NCBI GenBank assembly: GCA_022340545.1
Contig: JAJDNV010000098.1
Location: 1-49,269, forward strand
Source: Acidobacteriota bacterium
GTDB lineage: Bacteria > Acidobacteriota > Vicinamibacteria > Fen-336
DNA length: 49,269 nucleotides
Reading direction: 5' to 3'
Part shown: positions 9,431 to 18,588 of the stretch, piece after piece
Position numbering within the stretch: the first letter of the stretch is position 1
How the letters are laid out: each line of letters opens with the position of its first letter
Position numbers and translations under genes: made by a program
Notes under the pieces: model-generated
Databases searched by the model: none
Told to the model about the DNA's origin: nothing
What the model saw: the letters and a program-made list of their open reading frames with translations, nothing else

Positions 9431-10272
9431 GCCGCCCGGTGCCCGCCGCCCTCGCCCTGCTGGTCCTCCCGGCGCTGGCCGCCGCCCAGATCGGCCCCAA
9501 TCCCCCGCCCATGGCCGTGGGCCAGCCGGAGATCCTCCAGGAGATCGGCTGGGACCAGAAGCTCGGGGAGAAGATCCCGCTCGACCTCGCCTTCAAGGAC
9601 GAGGAGGGCCGGGACGTCGTCCTCGCCGACTACTTCGGGGACAAGCCCGTCGTCCTGGGACTGGTCTACTACAGGTGCCCGATGCTGTGCACCATCAGCC
9701 TGAACGGCCTCGCCCGGGCGCTCGAGGTCCTCTCCTTCGTCCCCGGCCAGCAGTTCGAGGTTCTCACCGTGAGCTTCGACGCGAACGAGGGGACGGAGCT
9801 CGCGGCGGCGAAGAAGCGCGCCTACATGGCCTCCTACGACAAGAGCGACGAGGGCGCCCAGGGCTGGCACTTCCTCACCGGCGACCAGGAGTCCGTGGAC
9901 CGCCTGACCCGGGCGGTCGGCTTTCGCTTCGCCTGGGACGAGGAGACGAAGCAGTTCGCCCACCCCGCCGGCATCCTGGTGGCCGCCCCCGACGGGACCA
10001 TCACGCACTACCTGTTCGGGGTCGAGTACTCCCCGAAGGACCTGCGCCTGGCGCTCGTGGCTGCCGGACAGGGGGAGGTCGGCAACGCCGTCGACCAGGT
10101 CCTGCTCTACTGCTTCCAGTACGACCCGAAGACGGGTCGCTACAGCGCCGCCATTCTCAACATTGTCCGGATCGCGGGGGTCGTCACCCTCCTCGCCATG
10201 GCCGGCCTCCTCCTTTCCATCTCCCGACGGCGCCGCAAGGACCCGCCGGCGCCTGCGACCTCGAGCCACTGA
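9427..10272 (+). CDS. SCO1/SenC-family copper chaperone for CuA assembly
   Basis: 281 residues. A signal peptide (to about residue 20, LPALAAAQ) is followed by a thioredoxin-fold SCO domain with the copper-binding pair C84-P-M-L-C88 and H179 (FAHPAG). An extra C-terminal membrane helix (about residues 240-262) anchors it on the outer face. SCO proteins deliver copper to the CuA centre of cytochrome oxidase subunit II, whose gene follows directly. Confidence 0.92.
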   Translation: MSRPVPAALALLVLPALAAAQIGPNPPPMAVGQPEILQEIGWDQKLGEKIPLDLAFKDEEGRDVVLADYFGDKPVVLGLVYYRCPMLCTISLNGLARALEVLSFVPGQQFEVLTVSFDANEGTELAAAKKRAYMASYDKSDEGAQGWHFLTGDQESVDRLTRAVGFRFAWDEETKQFAHPAGILVAAPDGTITHYLFGVEYSPKDLRLALVAAGQGEVGNAVDQVLLYCFQYDPKTGRYSAAILNIVRIAGVVTLLAMAGLLLSISRRRRKDPPAPATSSH

Positions 10273-10276
10273 AGCG

Positions 10277-11245
10277 ATGAACCAGGCCTTCCCCCTCCTG
10301 CCCGAGCAAGCCTCCGCCCAAGCGGGCGAGGTGGACGCACTCTTTTTCTTCATCGTTGCCGTCACGGTCTTCTTCACGATCGGGATCTCGCTGGTGATCC
10401 TGTTCTTTGCGGTCAAGTACCGCCGCCGATCGGACGAGGACCGACCGAGGGAGATCCACGGATCGCTCTGGCTCGAGCTCGTGTGGACGATCATCCCCCT
10501 GGGGATCGTGATCCTGATGTTCGCCTGGGGGTCGAAGGTCTTCTTCCAGATGAACCGGCCCCCCGACGACGCGATGAACGTGAGCGTCGTCGGCAAGCGG
10601 TGGATGTGGAAGGTGCAGCAGCCCACCGGGCAGCGCGAGATCAACGAGCTCCACGTCCCGGTGGGCCGGGCGGTGAAGCTGACCATCACGTCGGAGGACG
10701 TGATCCACAGCTTCTTCGTGCCCGCGTTCCGGATCAAGAAGGACGCCGTCCCCGGCCGCTACAACGTGGCCTGGTTCCGGGCTACCAAGGTGGGCACCTA
10801 CCACCTCTTCTGCGCCGAGTACTGCGGCACCGAGCACTCGAAGATGATCGGCAGGGTCGTGGTGATGGAGCCGGAGGACTACCAGACGTGGCTCGCGGGT
10901 GGCCCGCCGCCGGAGTCCCCGGTGGTGGCGGGGGAGCAGCTGTTCACCGAGCTCAACTGCATCACCTGCCACCGTCCCGACTCCGCGGGCCGGGGGCCGG
11001 TCCTGAACGGGATCTTCGGGCGCGGCGTGAAGCTGGCCAGCGGCGACACCGTCGTCGCCGACGAGGCCTACGTGCATGAGTCGATCCTCAACCCCGCCAC
11101 GAAGGTGGTGGCCGGCTACCAGCCGGTGATGCCGACCTACCAGGGCCTGGTCACCGAGGAGCAGCTCATCGCCCTCATTGCCTATATCAAGTCGCTGCAG
11201 ATCCCGTCGGGGGAGACCGTGCCCGTCCCCGAGGAGGCCGAGTGA
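10277..11245 (+). CDS. coxB: Cytochrome c oxidase subunit II with fused cytochrome c (caa3 type)
   Basis: 322 residues. Two N-terminal helices (about 20-48 and 65-88) precede the CuA cupredoxin domain with H144, C179-A-E-Y-C183, H187 and M190. A C-terminal cytochrome c domain has CITCH (228-232) and probable axial M285 (PVMPTY). The fusion marks a caa3-type oxidase taking electrons from cytochrome c or directly from ACIII. I begin at the ATG at 10277 just after sco; an earlier in-frame start would lie inside sco. Confidence 0.95.
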   Translation: MNQAFPLLPEQASAQAGEVDALFFFIVAVTVFFTIGISLVILFFAVKYRRRSDEDRPREIHGSLWLELVWTIIPLGIVILMFAWGSKVFFQMNRPPDDAMNVSVVGKRWMWKVQQPTGQREINELHVPVGRAVKLTITSEDVIHSFFVPAFRIKKDAVPGRYNVAWFRATKVGTYHLFCAEYCGTEHSKMIGRVVVMEPEDYQTWLAGGPPPESPVVAGEQLFTELNCITCHRPDSAGRGPVLNGIFGRGVKLASGDTVVADEAYVHESILNPATKVVAGYQPVMPTYQGLVTEEQLIALIAYIKSLQIPSGETVPVPEEAE

Positions 11246-12894
11246 ACCAGGGCACCGAAGCGAAGGCGATGACGCCCGAAGCCAATACGCTACCGAAGGA
11301 GCACTACCTCAACGCAGGGTACGGCTGGAAGTCCTGGCTGCTCACCACCGACCACAAGCGGATCGCGATCCTGTACCTCGTCTCGATCTCGGTCATGTTC
11401 GTGCTCGGCGGACTCTACGCGGCCCTCATCCGCTGGAACCTCCTGGTCCCGGACGGGAGCCACATGAGCGCGGAGACCTACAACCGCGTCTTCACCGCCC
11501 ACGGCGTCATCATGATCTTCTTCTTTCTGATCCCGTCGATTCCCGTCACCCTCGGCAACTTCCTGATTCCCCTGATGATCGGGGCACGCGATCTCGCCTT
11601 CCCCCGCATCAACCTCCTGAGCTGGTATGTCTACGTCATCGGGGCCGCCTTCACGCTCTACTCACTCTTCTCGGGCGGGCTCGATACGGGCTGGACCTTC
11701 TACACCCCCTACTCCACCGTCTTCGCCCAGAGCAACGTGGCCTTCGCCGCGATCGGCATCTTCATCGCCGGCTTCTCCTCCATCCTCACCGGGCTCAACT
11801 TCATCGTGACCATCCATACCATGCGGGCCCCCGGCATGACCTGGTTCAGGCTGCCGCTGTTCGTCTGGGCCCACTACGCCACCGCCATCATCCAGATCCT
11901 GGGCACGCCGGTGGTGGCGATCACGATCCTGCTGGTGGCCCTCGAGCGGCTCTTCCACTTCGGCTTCTTCGACCCGGCGCGCGGTGGCGACCCGATCCTC
12001 TTCCAGCACCTCTTCTGGTTCTACTCGCACCCGGCCGTCTACATCATGATCCTGCCCTCGATGGGCGTCATCTCCGAGCTCATCACCTGCTTCTCGCGGA
12101 AGAGGATCTTCGGGTACAGCTTCATCGCCATGTCCTCCATGGCCATCGCCGTCATCGGCTTCCTGATCTGGGCCCACCACATGTTCGTGAGCGGGATGTC
12201 CGTCTACTCGGCGATGATCTTCTCCGCCCTCACGTACCTCGTGGCCATTCCCTCCGCGGTCAAGGTCTTCAACTGGACGGCCACGATGTTCCGGGGGTCG
12301 ATCTCGTGGGAAACGCCGATGATGTACGTCTTCGGGTTCATCGGCCTCTTCCTGATCGGCGGGCTGACCGGACTCTTCCTCGGCAACCTCGGCACCGATG
12401 TGCATCTCACCGACACCTACTTCGTCGTCGCCCACTTCCACTACATCATGGTGGGCGGCGCCATCATGGGCTACCTCGGGGGCATCCACTTCTGGTGGCC
12501 AAAGATCTTCGGACGAACGTACTCCGAGTGGTGGGGGCGCATCTCCGCGGTGCTCATCTTCGTCGGCTTCAACATGACCTTCCTTCCGCAGTTCCTCCTC
12601 GGCTACCTGGGGATGCCGCGGCGCTACCACGCCTACCCGGAGGAGTTCCAGGTGCTGAACGTGCTGTCCACCGCGGGGGCGTTGATCCTCGGGATCGGCT
12701 ACCTCTTCCCGTCCCTCTACCTGGTTTACTCGATGGTCAAGGGCGAGCCGGCGGGCAACAACCCCTGGGGTGCACGGGGGCTGGAGTGGGAGACGACCTC
12801 TCCTCCCCCCGCTCACAACTTCGAGAGGACGCCGGTCGTGGAGGACGAGGCCTACGCCTACGACAAGGCGCCGCGGGAGGCCTTCGGTGTCTGA
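11242..12894 (+). CDS. coxA: Cytochrome c oxidase subunit I, A2 type
   Basis: 550 residues, about 12 helices. Haem ligands are H87 (TAHGV), H400 for haem a and H398 for haem a3 (VVAHFHY); CuB ligands are H263, H312 and H313. The usual HPEVY motif reads Y-S-H-P-A-V-Y (261-267): the D-channel glutamate is missing and a Tyr-Ser pair is present, the hallmark of A2-type haem-copper oxidases such as the Rhodothermus marinus caa3 enzyme. The GTG start overlaps the coxB TGA. Confidence 0.95.
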   Translation: MNQGTEAKAMTPEANTLPKEHYLNAGYGWKSWLLTTDHKRIAILYLVSISVMFVLGGLYAALIRWNLLVPDGSHMSAETYNRVFTAHGVIMIFFFLIPSIPVTLGNFLIPLMIGARDLAFPRINLLSWYVYVIGAAFTLYSLFSGGLDTGWTFYTPYSTVFAQSNVAFAAIGIFIAGFSSILTGLNFIVTIHTMRAPGMTWFRLPLFVWAHYATAIIQILGTPVVAITILLVALERLFHFGFFDPARGGDPILFQHLFWFYSHPAVYIMILPSMGVISELITCFSRKRIFGYSFIAMSSMAIAVIGFLIWAHHMFVSGMSVYSAMIFSALTYLVAIPSAVKVFNWTATMFRGSISWETPMMYVFGFIGLFLIGGLTGLFLGNLGTDVHLTDTYFVVAHFHYIMVGGAIMGYLGGIHFWWPKIFGRTYSEWWGRISAVLIFVGFNMTFLPQFLLGYLGMPRRYHAYPEEFQVLNVLSTAGALILGIGYLFPSLYLVYSMVKGEPAGNNPWGARGLEWETTSPPPAHNFERTPVVEDEAYAYDKAPREAFGV

Positions 12895-13600
12895 GGTCTC
12901 GTCCAGGCCTGGCGCGGCGGCTTCCCCGGGGCCGCTCCAACACCACTTCGCCGATCTGAAGCAACAGAAGGCGGCTGCATCCCTGGGGATGTGGGTCTTC
13001 ATCGCCCAGGAGGTCCTCTTCTTCGGCGGGCTCTTCGCAACCTACACCGTGTACCGGATGACGTACCCGGAGGCCTTCAGCGCCGGCAGCCAGCACCTCA
13101 GCTGGAAGATCGGTTTCTTCAACACCCTGGTACTGATCGCCTCGAGCCTCACGATGGCGATGGGAGTCCACTCGGCGGCGCTCGGCCGAGCGAAGCGGAT
13201 CGTGGCCTGGCTGCTGGCCACGATCTTCCTGGGCTCCCTCTTCCTCGGCGTGAAGTACTTCGAGTACGAGGAGAAGATCGCCCCCTGCTTCGGCTTGGGG
13301 GCGGGACCGGGCTGCCTGGTCCCGGGCGAGCGCTTCGACGCGTCGGTGCTCCACGTCGCCGTCGACATGGCGCCGCAGACCCAGATCTTCTATTCGCTGT
13401 ACTTCGCGATGACCGGCTTGCACGCGCTGCACATGATCATCGGGATCCCCATCATTCTCTGGATCGCTCACGCCGCCTGGAGGGGCCGCTACAGCGCGGA
13501 GTGGCACACCCCGGTCGAGATCGTTGGACTCTACTGGCACTTCGTCGACATCATCTGGATCTTCCTCTTCCCTCTGCTGTACCTGATCGGGACGCACTGA
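12887..13600 (+). CDS. coxC: Cytochrome c oxidase subunit III
   Basis: 237 residues, a haem-copper oxidase subunit III with about five helices ([20 protein letters not shown] ... [20 protein letters not shown]). The GTG start at 12887 overlaps coxA by 8 bp. Subunit III stabilises the catalytic core and has no cofactor. A hydrophilic insert rich in Gly and Pro ([15 protein letters not shown]) lies between helices. Confidence 0.93.
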   Translation: MSEVSSRPGAAASPGPLQHHFADLKQQKAAASLGMWVFIAQEVLFFGGLFATYTVYRMTYPEAFSAGSQHLSWKIGFFNTLVLIASSLTMAMGVHSAALGRAKRIVAWLLATIFLGSLFLGVKYFEYEEKIAPCFGLGAGPGCLVPGERFDASVLHVAVDMAPQTQIFYSLYFAMTGLHALHMIIGIPIILWIAHAAWRGRYSAEWHTPVEIVGLYWHFVDIIWIFLFPLLYLIGTH

Positions 13601-13602
13601 CC

Positions 13603-13899
13603 ATGTCCGACCACATCGTCTCCTGGAAGGTCTACGTCGCCGTCTTCCTCGCCCTCGGCGTGCTGACGGTCCTGACGGTCGTCGCCGCCAGCTACGACTT
13701 CGGGCGCTTGAACCTGATCCTAGCCCTCGGAATCGCGATCACGAAGGCGACGCTCGTCGTCCTGTACTTCATGCACGCCCGCTACGCCGGAGGCCTGACG
13801 GGGATCGTGATCGCGGCCGCCGCCGCGTTCTTCTTCATCCTCGTCTTCCTGACCCTGAGCGATTACACGACCCGCTCCTGGTCGCTCACCGGTTACTGA
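13603..13899 (+). CDS. coxD: Cytochrome c oxidase subunit IV (prokaryotic, caa3 type)
   Basis: 98 residues with three membrane helices; it starts MSDHIVSWKVYVAVFLAL and contains the family stretch ATLVVLYFMHARY. It belongs to the COX4_pro small-subunit family found at the end of caa3 operons. It begins 2 nt after coxC and is the last gene of the respiratory operon. Confidence 0.88.
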   Translation: MSDHIVSWKVYVAVFLALGVLTVLTVVAASYDFGRLNLILALGIAITKATLVVLYFMHARYAGGLTGIVIAAAAAFFFILVFLTLSDYTTRSWSLTGY

Positions 13900-13900
13900 G

Positions 13901-13941
13901 CCGGGACGGTTTGAGATAGGCCCCGTACGCCCGCGTGTCCC
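13901..13941 (+). repeat. Dispersed intergenic repeat B, copy 1
   Basis: GCCGG(g)A..G, TTGAGATAGGCC (13911-13922), seven variable bases and CCCGCGTGTCCC (13930-13941) match 19312-19352 with the same spacing; the second half differs by one base (CCCGCATGTCCC). It lies directly after the coxD stop. Function unknown. Confidence 0.55.
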
Positions 13942-13971
13942 CGGGGCGAGGACCGGAGGGCGAGCCTGGGC

Positions 13972-13991
13972 CTGGTGCGCTATCGCACCGG
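13972..13991. terminator. Hairpin between convergent coxD and the FHA-EAL gene
   Basis: An 8-bp stem (six perfect pairs GGTGCG/CGCACC plus one G-T wobble and one C-G) closes a CTAT tetraloop a few bases before the end of the convergent minus-strand gene. The position fits a bidirectional terminator, but there is no T-tract. Confidence 0.45.
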
Positions 13992-13995
13992 CTGT

Positions 13996-15153
13996 TCACG
14001 ACTCGTGGGAGATCTCGTCGATCGGCCGGGGCCTTCCGAAGTGGAAGCCCTGGGCGTGGGTGAAGCCGATCCGCATGCAGATGTCCGCCTCCTCGGCGGT
14101 CTCCACGCCTTCGGCCACCGTGTAGACGAGCAGGTCACGGGCGACGGAAACGAGCGACGTCAGGAGACGGCGGCGCGAGAGCGGCGCGGAGTCGATGCCA
14201 CGCACCAGGCTCATGTCGAACTTCAGGTAGTGGGGCGGGACCTCTGCAAGCTCGAGCAGCCTCGCCTGGCCGGCACCGAAGTCGTCGTAGGCAATGCCGA
14301 CACCGGAGCGGGAGAGCAGGGTGCGCAGGCGATCGACACCGTCGAGATCGGCCAGGGCCCCCTCGTGGACCTCGAGGGTGAGACGGAGCTGGGGCAGCTG
14401 CTCCTGTGCCTTGAGGATCGACGGGACGAGATCGGGCTGCTCCAGCTCCGCCGGATGGATGTTGAGGAAGAGGGCGGGGAAGTCCGTCCCGAGCCCGGCC
14501 ACCTCCAGGGCCTTCTCGCGGAAGAGGGCGCTCAGGTTGGCCTCCACCCCCGCTCCCGCGGCGATGCGGAAGAGCTCGAGGGGCAGCGCGGGCAGGCCGG
14601 GGTGTTGTCCCCGGCCCAGGGCCTCGTAGCCGGCGAGCGATCCGCTGGGAAGGCTCACCATCGGCTGGAAGAGCGTCGTCACCTGGCGCTTCTCGAGCAG
14701 CTCCGGCAACTCCCGCGCACCCTCGACGAACTGCTGCGGGAGGGCCATGTCGCCGAGAGACACCGTCGGCGGCTCGAGCCCGTGCTCGTCCTCCCCCTCG
14801 ATCTCCTGGCGTCCCAGGCGAAACTCGACCTGGGCGATGTGCAGGATGTCTCCCTCCCGGAGTCGGGCCTCCTCGACTCGCTTGCTGTTCACGAACGTGC
14901 CGTTCTTGCTGCCAAGGTCGAACACGCGGAGCTGTCCCTTCGCGAGGAAGAACTCGGCGTGCTCTTTCGAGACGGAGTCCGAGTTCAACGTCAAGCTCAG
15001 CCCCGGCCGCCGGCCGACACGGAAGGGGCAGGGATGGACGGTGATGCGCCGGATCTGGCGGCCTCCCTCGACGAGACTCTCCAGGTACCAGCGGAAGACA
15101 GGGCCTTTCCCCGCCGATGAGCGATGGATCATCGTGGTGGCTAAGGTTATCAT
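13996..15153 (-). CDS. FHA-EAL protein, probable c-di-GMP phosphodiesterase
   Basis: 385 residues. The FHA domain (about 25-115) reads PFRVGRRPG, SVSKEH and DLGSKNGTFVN, so it should bind phosphothreonine. The EAL domain (about 150-385) keeps the metal and catalytic residues: E177 (YEALGR), N231 (LNIHPAE), E261/E264 (LEVHE), D290-D291 (YDDFGAG), K311 (LKFD), E348 (AEGVET) and Q368. It therefore probably hydrolyses c-di-GMP, gated by Ser/Thr phosphorylation. No GGDEF, REC or membrane segment is present. M8 is an alternative start. Confidence 0.9.
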   Translation of the reverse strand: MITLATTMIHRSSAGKGPVFRWYLESLVEGGRQIRRITVHPCPFRVGRRPGLSLTLNSDSVSKEHAEFFLAKGQLRVFDLGSKNGTFVNSKRVEEARLREGDILHIAQVEFRLGRQEIEGEDEHGLEPPTVSLGDMALPQQFVEGARELPELLEKRQVTTLFQPMVSLPSGSLAGYEALGRGQHPGLPALPLELFRIAAGAGVEANLSALFREKALEVAGLGTDFPALFLNIHPAELEQPDLVPSILKAQEQLPQLRLTLEVHEGALADLDGVDRLRTLLSRSGVGIAYDDFGAGQARLLELAEVPPHYLKFDMSLVRGIDSAPLSRRRLLTSLVSVARDLLVYTVAEGVETAEEADICMRIGFTHAQGFHFGRPRPIDEISHES

Positions 15154-15260
15154 TCTTTCCGAACGTCACCTGACGACAGACGGATGCAGAAGCCTCTTCA
15201 ACGGGCGGCCGCCCGAGCGGCGCAGCGGTTCGTGCCAAGGCGCAGCGCTGGTGCGCGCGC

Positions 15261-16898
15261 ATGACCCGCCCCGGTGGCCAGCAGCGCCCGAAGGTCCGTC
15301 ACCCCTCGCGGTTGCGGGCGGCGGCGCTCGCCGGGCTCCTGCTTCTCGTCCTGCCCGCCGCGTCGAGCCCCCCCGCCTCGGGCGTGGAGAGGCTGTTGGC
15401 GGACCTTCGGGGGATCTACCCCAGGTCGGTCGAGCCCTGGGAGCGCTGGCGTCGCCCCACGGTGCCGATGCCCGACGGCCGCGAGGTGCCGCGGGAGGAG
15501 GCGTTTCGCGATGACCCCGACTTCGTGGCTGCAGCGCGGGTACTCCTCTCGAGCCAGACCGGGGACGACGCCCCGCTCGGCGCCTGGCTGCTCGGCACGT
15601 CTCTCCCCGCCCGCCTCCAGGAAGCGGAGCCCGTCCTGGTCGAAGCGCTGTCCCATCCTGACCGCCGGGCCGCCTTCGAGGCGGCGTCGGCGCTGGCCGG
15701 CCGGGCCACTTCGAACGGCCGGGCGGCCCTGTCCCGGGCCGCGCACCGATCGCCCTATCCGGAAGTCCGCGCGGCCGCCGCCTGGGCGACCCGGGTGCGC
15801 CCCGACGGCGGTGGGGTTGGAGCGGCGCCCCTCGACGGGGAGGCCGGCGTGGCTGTCCCGCTGCCGCTCGGCTCGCGGTTCCGCCGGGGCGTCTCATGGT
15901 GGCGCAGCGAACGACGCCAGGATGCCGGTGCCGCGTCCTTCCGCCACCTCGCCTCGCTCGGCGTGAACTGGGTCTCGATCCACACCTGGGACCCGCTCCA
16001 GCGCAGCCTCGACGACCCGGTCCTGGCCCCGCCGGCACGCCACTCCGGCCTCCGCGACCTGCCGGCCCTGGTCCGCAGCGCTCACGCGGAGGGTCTCGCG
16101 GTGATGATCAAGCCGCACCTCGAGATGCGGGGCTACCGACCCACCCCGGAGGAGAGTCGGACCTTGCGCGGGGCCGATGCGGAGGCTCGGCGGCGCCTCA
16201 TCGCGCGGATCGATGGCCTGTCGGCCCGAGCCGCGGGAGGTCACAATCGCCTGACCATGCGCTCGGGTGCCGACTGGCGCCGGTGGTTCGAGGAGTACGA
16301 GGCCTACATCCTTCCGTATGCCCGTGACGCACAGGCGTCGGGGGCCGACATGTTCTGTGTCGGGCGCGAGCTCGACTCGACGGTGCTCCGCCGCGAGGCC
16401 GACTGGCGGCGGCTGATCGCGAAGATCCGGACGGAGTTCCGCGGACCGCTCGTCTATTCGGCCAACTTCGACACCTGGGAGGGGATCGGCTTCTGGGACG
16501 CCCTCGACTTCATCGGGGTTTCCGCCTACTTCCCCCTCTCGGAGCGTGACGACCCCTCGGTCGACGATCTCGAGGCCGGCTGGGCCCGGGCCCTCGGGCC
16601 GCTGGAGAAGGCCTCTGGGCGCTGGGGGCGGCGGGTGCTTCTCACCGAGGCCGGGTTTCCGTCCATCGCCTCTGCCGCCCGCTCACCCTGGCGGGAAGAG
16701 AAGACCGCTGCCGACGTGTGGCTGCAGTCCCGCTGCTACGAGGCCACGCTCCGCGCCCTCGCCGAGCGGCCGTGGATCGAGGGCGCGTTCTTCTGGTTGT
16801 GGGAGCGCTCGTCGAAACCACCCTTCCGCGACCCGTCCCACACCATCGTCGGCAAACCGGCCGCCTTCACGATGGCCCGCTGGTACTCCGCCCGCTGA
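15261..16898 (+). CDS. Secreted GH113-like glycoside hydrolase with HEAT-like N-terminus
   Basis: 545 residues. A signal peptide or anchor (about 18-35) is followed by an Ala-rich helical region (about 85-178) resembling HEAT repeats and a TIM barrel (about 205-545). Conserved positions match GH113: E370 in FCVGRELDST as acid/base and E463 in LLTEAGFP as nucleophile, with GVNWVSIHTWDPLQ near the barrel start and FDTWEGIGFWDALDFIGVSA. Known GH113 members are beta-mannanases, but the substrate here cannot be told. It diverges from the FHA-EAL gene. Confidence 0.75.
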   Translation: MTRPGGQQRPKVRHPSRLRAAALAGLLLLVLPAASSPPASGVERLLADLRGIYPRSVEPWERWRRPTVPMPDGREVPREEAFRDDPDFVAAARVLLSSQTGDDAPLGAWLLGTSLPARLQEAEPVLVEALSHPDRRAAFEAASALAGRATSNGRAALSRAAHRSPYPEVRAAAAWATRVRPDGGGVGAAPLDGEAGVAVPLPLGSRFRRGVSWWRSERRQDAGAASFRHLASLGVNWVSIHTWDPLQRSLDDPVLAPPARHSGLRDLPALVRSAHAEGLAVMIKPHLEMRGYRPTPEESRTLRGADAEARRRLIARIDGLSARAAGGHNRLTMRSGADWRRWFEEYEAYILPYARDAQASGADMFCVGRELDSTVLRREADWRRLIAKIRTEFRGPLVYSANFDTWEGIGFWDALDFIGVSAYFPLSERDDPSVDDLEAGWARALGPLEKASGRWGRRVLLTEAGFPSIASAARSPWREEKTAADVWLQSRCYEATLRALAERPWIEGAFFWLWERSSKPPFRDPSHTIVGKPAAFTMARWYSAR

Positions 16899-16905
16899 GC
16901 GAAAC

Positions 16906-17125
16906 GGCGCCCGCCAGCCCCTGGGAGCAGGAGGCCCGAGCGGCGGGATTCACTCCCGACGCGAGAGCCGTGGGTCTTGGGGTTGGGACGCGGCGCCCCC
17001 AGCTCACTGACGAGCCGGCGCCCGCCAGTCCCTGGGAGCAGGAGGCCCGAGCGGCGGGATTCACTCCCGACGCGAGGGCGGGGGGTCTGGGGGGTGCGAC
17101 GCAGCACCCCCCAGCTCACTGACGA
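16906..17125. repeat. 111-bp tandem duplication
   Basis: Two adjacent copies, 16906-17016 and 17017-17125, begin with GGCGCCCGCCAG and end with CAGCTCACTGACGA. They are near-identical over the first 60 bases and diverge slightly afterwards. Each contains CGGGATTCACTCCCG, a perfect 5-bp hairpin with a 5-nt loop. The array lies between convergent genes, and the second copy encodes the C-terminus of the osmC product. The style recalls REP-like repeats of other GC-rich bacteria. Confidence 0.85.
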
Positions 17126-17546
17126 TCTCGAAGCTCGTCTTGAACTCGATGTCCGGGTTGAGGGAGTGCCAGACCGAGCAGTAGCGCTCCCGTGAGAGCT
17201 GGATGGCCCGCTCGACGCGGTCGGGGGGAATCGGACCCTGCAGGGTGAAGCGCAGGTCCACCGCCACGAGCCGCTTCGGGTGCTCGGCCAACCGCGCAGC
17301 TTCGAGGTGGGCCCGCATGCTCTTCAGCTCGAGGCGGCCCCGCTGGAGGATCGACGCCACATCCATGGCCATGCAGCCCGCCAGCCCGAAGCCGAGGGTC
17401 TGCACCGGGGAAGGCCCCGCCTTGGGGGGGCTGTCCATCAGGATCTCGGCGTCTCCCGAGCGACCCTGGAAACGCAGGTCGCCCGCCCACTCCAGGTCGA
17501 GCACGAGCGGGGGCGGGGGATTGGGGGGCGACCTGGGCTCGCTCAC
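17061..17546 (-). CDS. OsmC family protein
   Basis: 161 residues. The OsmC fold is seen in AGDLRFQGRSGDAEILMDSP, the helix QTLGFGLAGCMAMDVASIL with its conserved Cys, and RYCSVWHSLNPDIEF with the second Cys. OsmC/Ohr proteins are cytosolic thiol peroxidases acting on organic hydroperoxides; this one looks closer to general OsmC than to Ohr. The GTG start overlaps the adk TGA, so the two are coupled. Its last ~15 residues (after FEIVSEL) come from the tandem repeat and look like an accidental extension. Confidence 0.85.
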   Translation of the reverse strand: MSEPRSPPNPPPPLVLDLEWAGDLRFQGRSGDAEILMDSPPKAGPSPVQTLGFGLAGCMAMDVASILQRGRLELKSMRAHLEAARLAEHPKRLVAVDLRFTLQGPIPPDRVERAIQLSRERYCSVWHSLNPDIEFKTSFEIVSELGGAASHPPDPPPSRRE

Positions 17547-18229
17547 GAGCCGCCCGTGCCGACTCCGGCGAGCTCCCTTTCCCCGACCGCATCCGCCACG
17601 AGGCCGAGCTTGCGTCGCATCTCGGCCTGAACGATGTCCGGCGCCGGCGTGGCGTCGACGCAGACGATCAGCTCCTTTACTCGCAGGAGCTCCAGGATCG
17701 GGGCCGTCTTCTCGCGGTAGTCGGCGAGGCGCTTGCGGATCGCCTCGGGGGTGTCGTCGGCGCGGGGGACGAGACGGCCCCCGCAGTTGTCGCACACCTC
17801 AGGGACCTTCGGCCGCAGCTGGAGCAGGTTGTAGTCGAGGCCGCAGCCCTGACAGAGCCGCCGGCTTTGCATCCGCTCGATGGCGGCCTCTTCCGGGAGC
17901 TCGAGGGCAATGACGGCGTCCATGTCGTAATTCTCGAGAAAGAACTCGGTCTGGGGGGCGTTCCGCGGGAAGCCGTCCAGGACGAAGCCGTATCTCCAGT
18001 CGTGTATGTCGAGTCGCTCCTTCACCACGTCGGCAACCATCTCGTCGGGGACCAGCCGGCCCGCGTTGAGGTACCGCTGCACCTTGGACCCGAGCTTCGT
18101 CTTGTGCCCGATGTGCCATCGGAAGATATCGCCCACGCTGATATGGACGAGATCGTAGCCCTTGCACAGCAGCTTGGCCTGAGTTCCCTTCCCGCTGCCC
18201 TGGGGGCCCATGATGATGTACTTGTGCAC
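17543..18229 (-). CDS. adk: Adenylate kinase with zinc-binding LID
   Basis: 228 residues; interconverts 2 ADP with ATP + AMP. The P-loop is GPQGSGKGTQ (8-17), the AMP-site motif DGFPRNAPQ (85-93), and the LID carries C126-x2-C129 and C146-x2-C149, a structural zinc site. The GTG start at 18229 has GGAGGGG 6-7 nt upstream, which decides it against the longer open frame that runs to 18865. The family's usual secY-adk context is absent; here it heads an adk-osmC pair. Confidence 0.94.
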   Translation of the reverse strand: MHKYIIMGPQGSGKGTQAKLLCKGYDLVHISVGDIFRWHIGHKTKLGSKVQRYLNAGRLVPDEMVADVVKERLDIHDWRYGFVLDGFPRNAPQTEFFLENYDMDAVIALELPEEAAIERMQSRRLCQGCGLDYNLLQLRPKVPEVCDNCGGRLVPRADDTPEAIRKRLADYREKTAPILELLRVKELIVCVDATPAPDIVQAEMRRKLGLVADAVGERELAGVGTGGS

Positions 18230-18311
18230 GATACCCCTCCTCGCCCAGAGTATGCCGATTCCGCCAATCCGCTCCAATGGGCAGGTTGGCTCACCCGTCT
18301 GGGACCGTCGG

Positions 18312-18340
18312 TTCACCGAACGCGAAGGCCAGTTTAGGAT
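18312..18340 (+). promoter_or_regulatory. Candidate promoter for the small ORF/microprotein/DUF302 group
   Basis: TTCACC (18312-18317), 17-nt spacer, TAGGAT (18335-18340). It is placed between adk (-) and the following + genes, giving a start near 18347. The match is moderate. Confidence 0.3.
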
Positions 18341-18371
18341 GAAAGACGGTCCCATGCCACGAGGGAGACGC

Positions 18372-18551
18372 ATGATTCGCGCCCCGGCCTCTCGCGCCGT
18401 CGTCCATCTGTCGACGGTGCCGGCCCTGGCCGAGGTCTCGATGGCCGTGGACCCCGCCGAGATCCCGAACGGGCAGGTCGTCCGGCCGGGCCTGGCGTTC
18501 GGGGGACAGCCAGCCCGGCCGACCCTCGACCGCCTCGGGGCGAATCCATGA
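18372..18551 (+). CDS. Small ORF, hypothetical 59-residue protein
   Basis: Begins MIRAPASRAVVHLSTV and ends LDRLGANP. GAGGGAG lies just upstream of the ATG and the third codon position is strongly GC-biased, as in real genes here. No domain, signal or membrane segment is recognised. It lies 37 nt before the microprotein gene. The extended GC-rich frame could be chance, so this is tentative. Confidence 0.3.
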   Translation: MIRAPASRAVVHLSTVPALAEVSMAVDPAEIPNGQVVRPGLAFGGQPARPTLDRLGANP

Positions 18552-18588
18552 GGTGCCTTCTTGGCTCTCACCGGACAGGGGGAAAGGA

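Noticed and set aside
12027-12047. Apparent loss of the conserved Glu in subunit I (HPAVY instead of HPEVY)
   Set aside because: Not a defect: the Tyr-Ser-His-Pro form defines A2-type oxidases.
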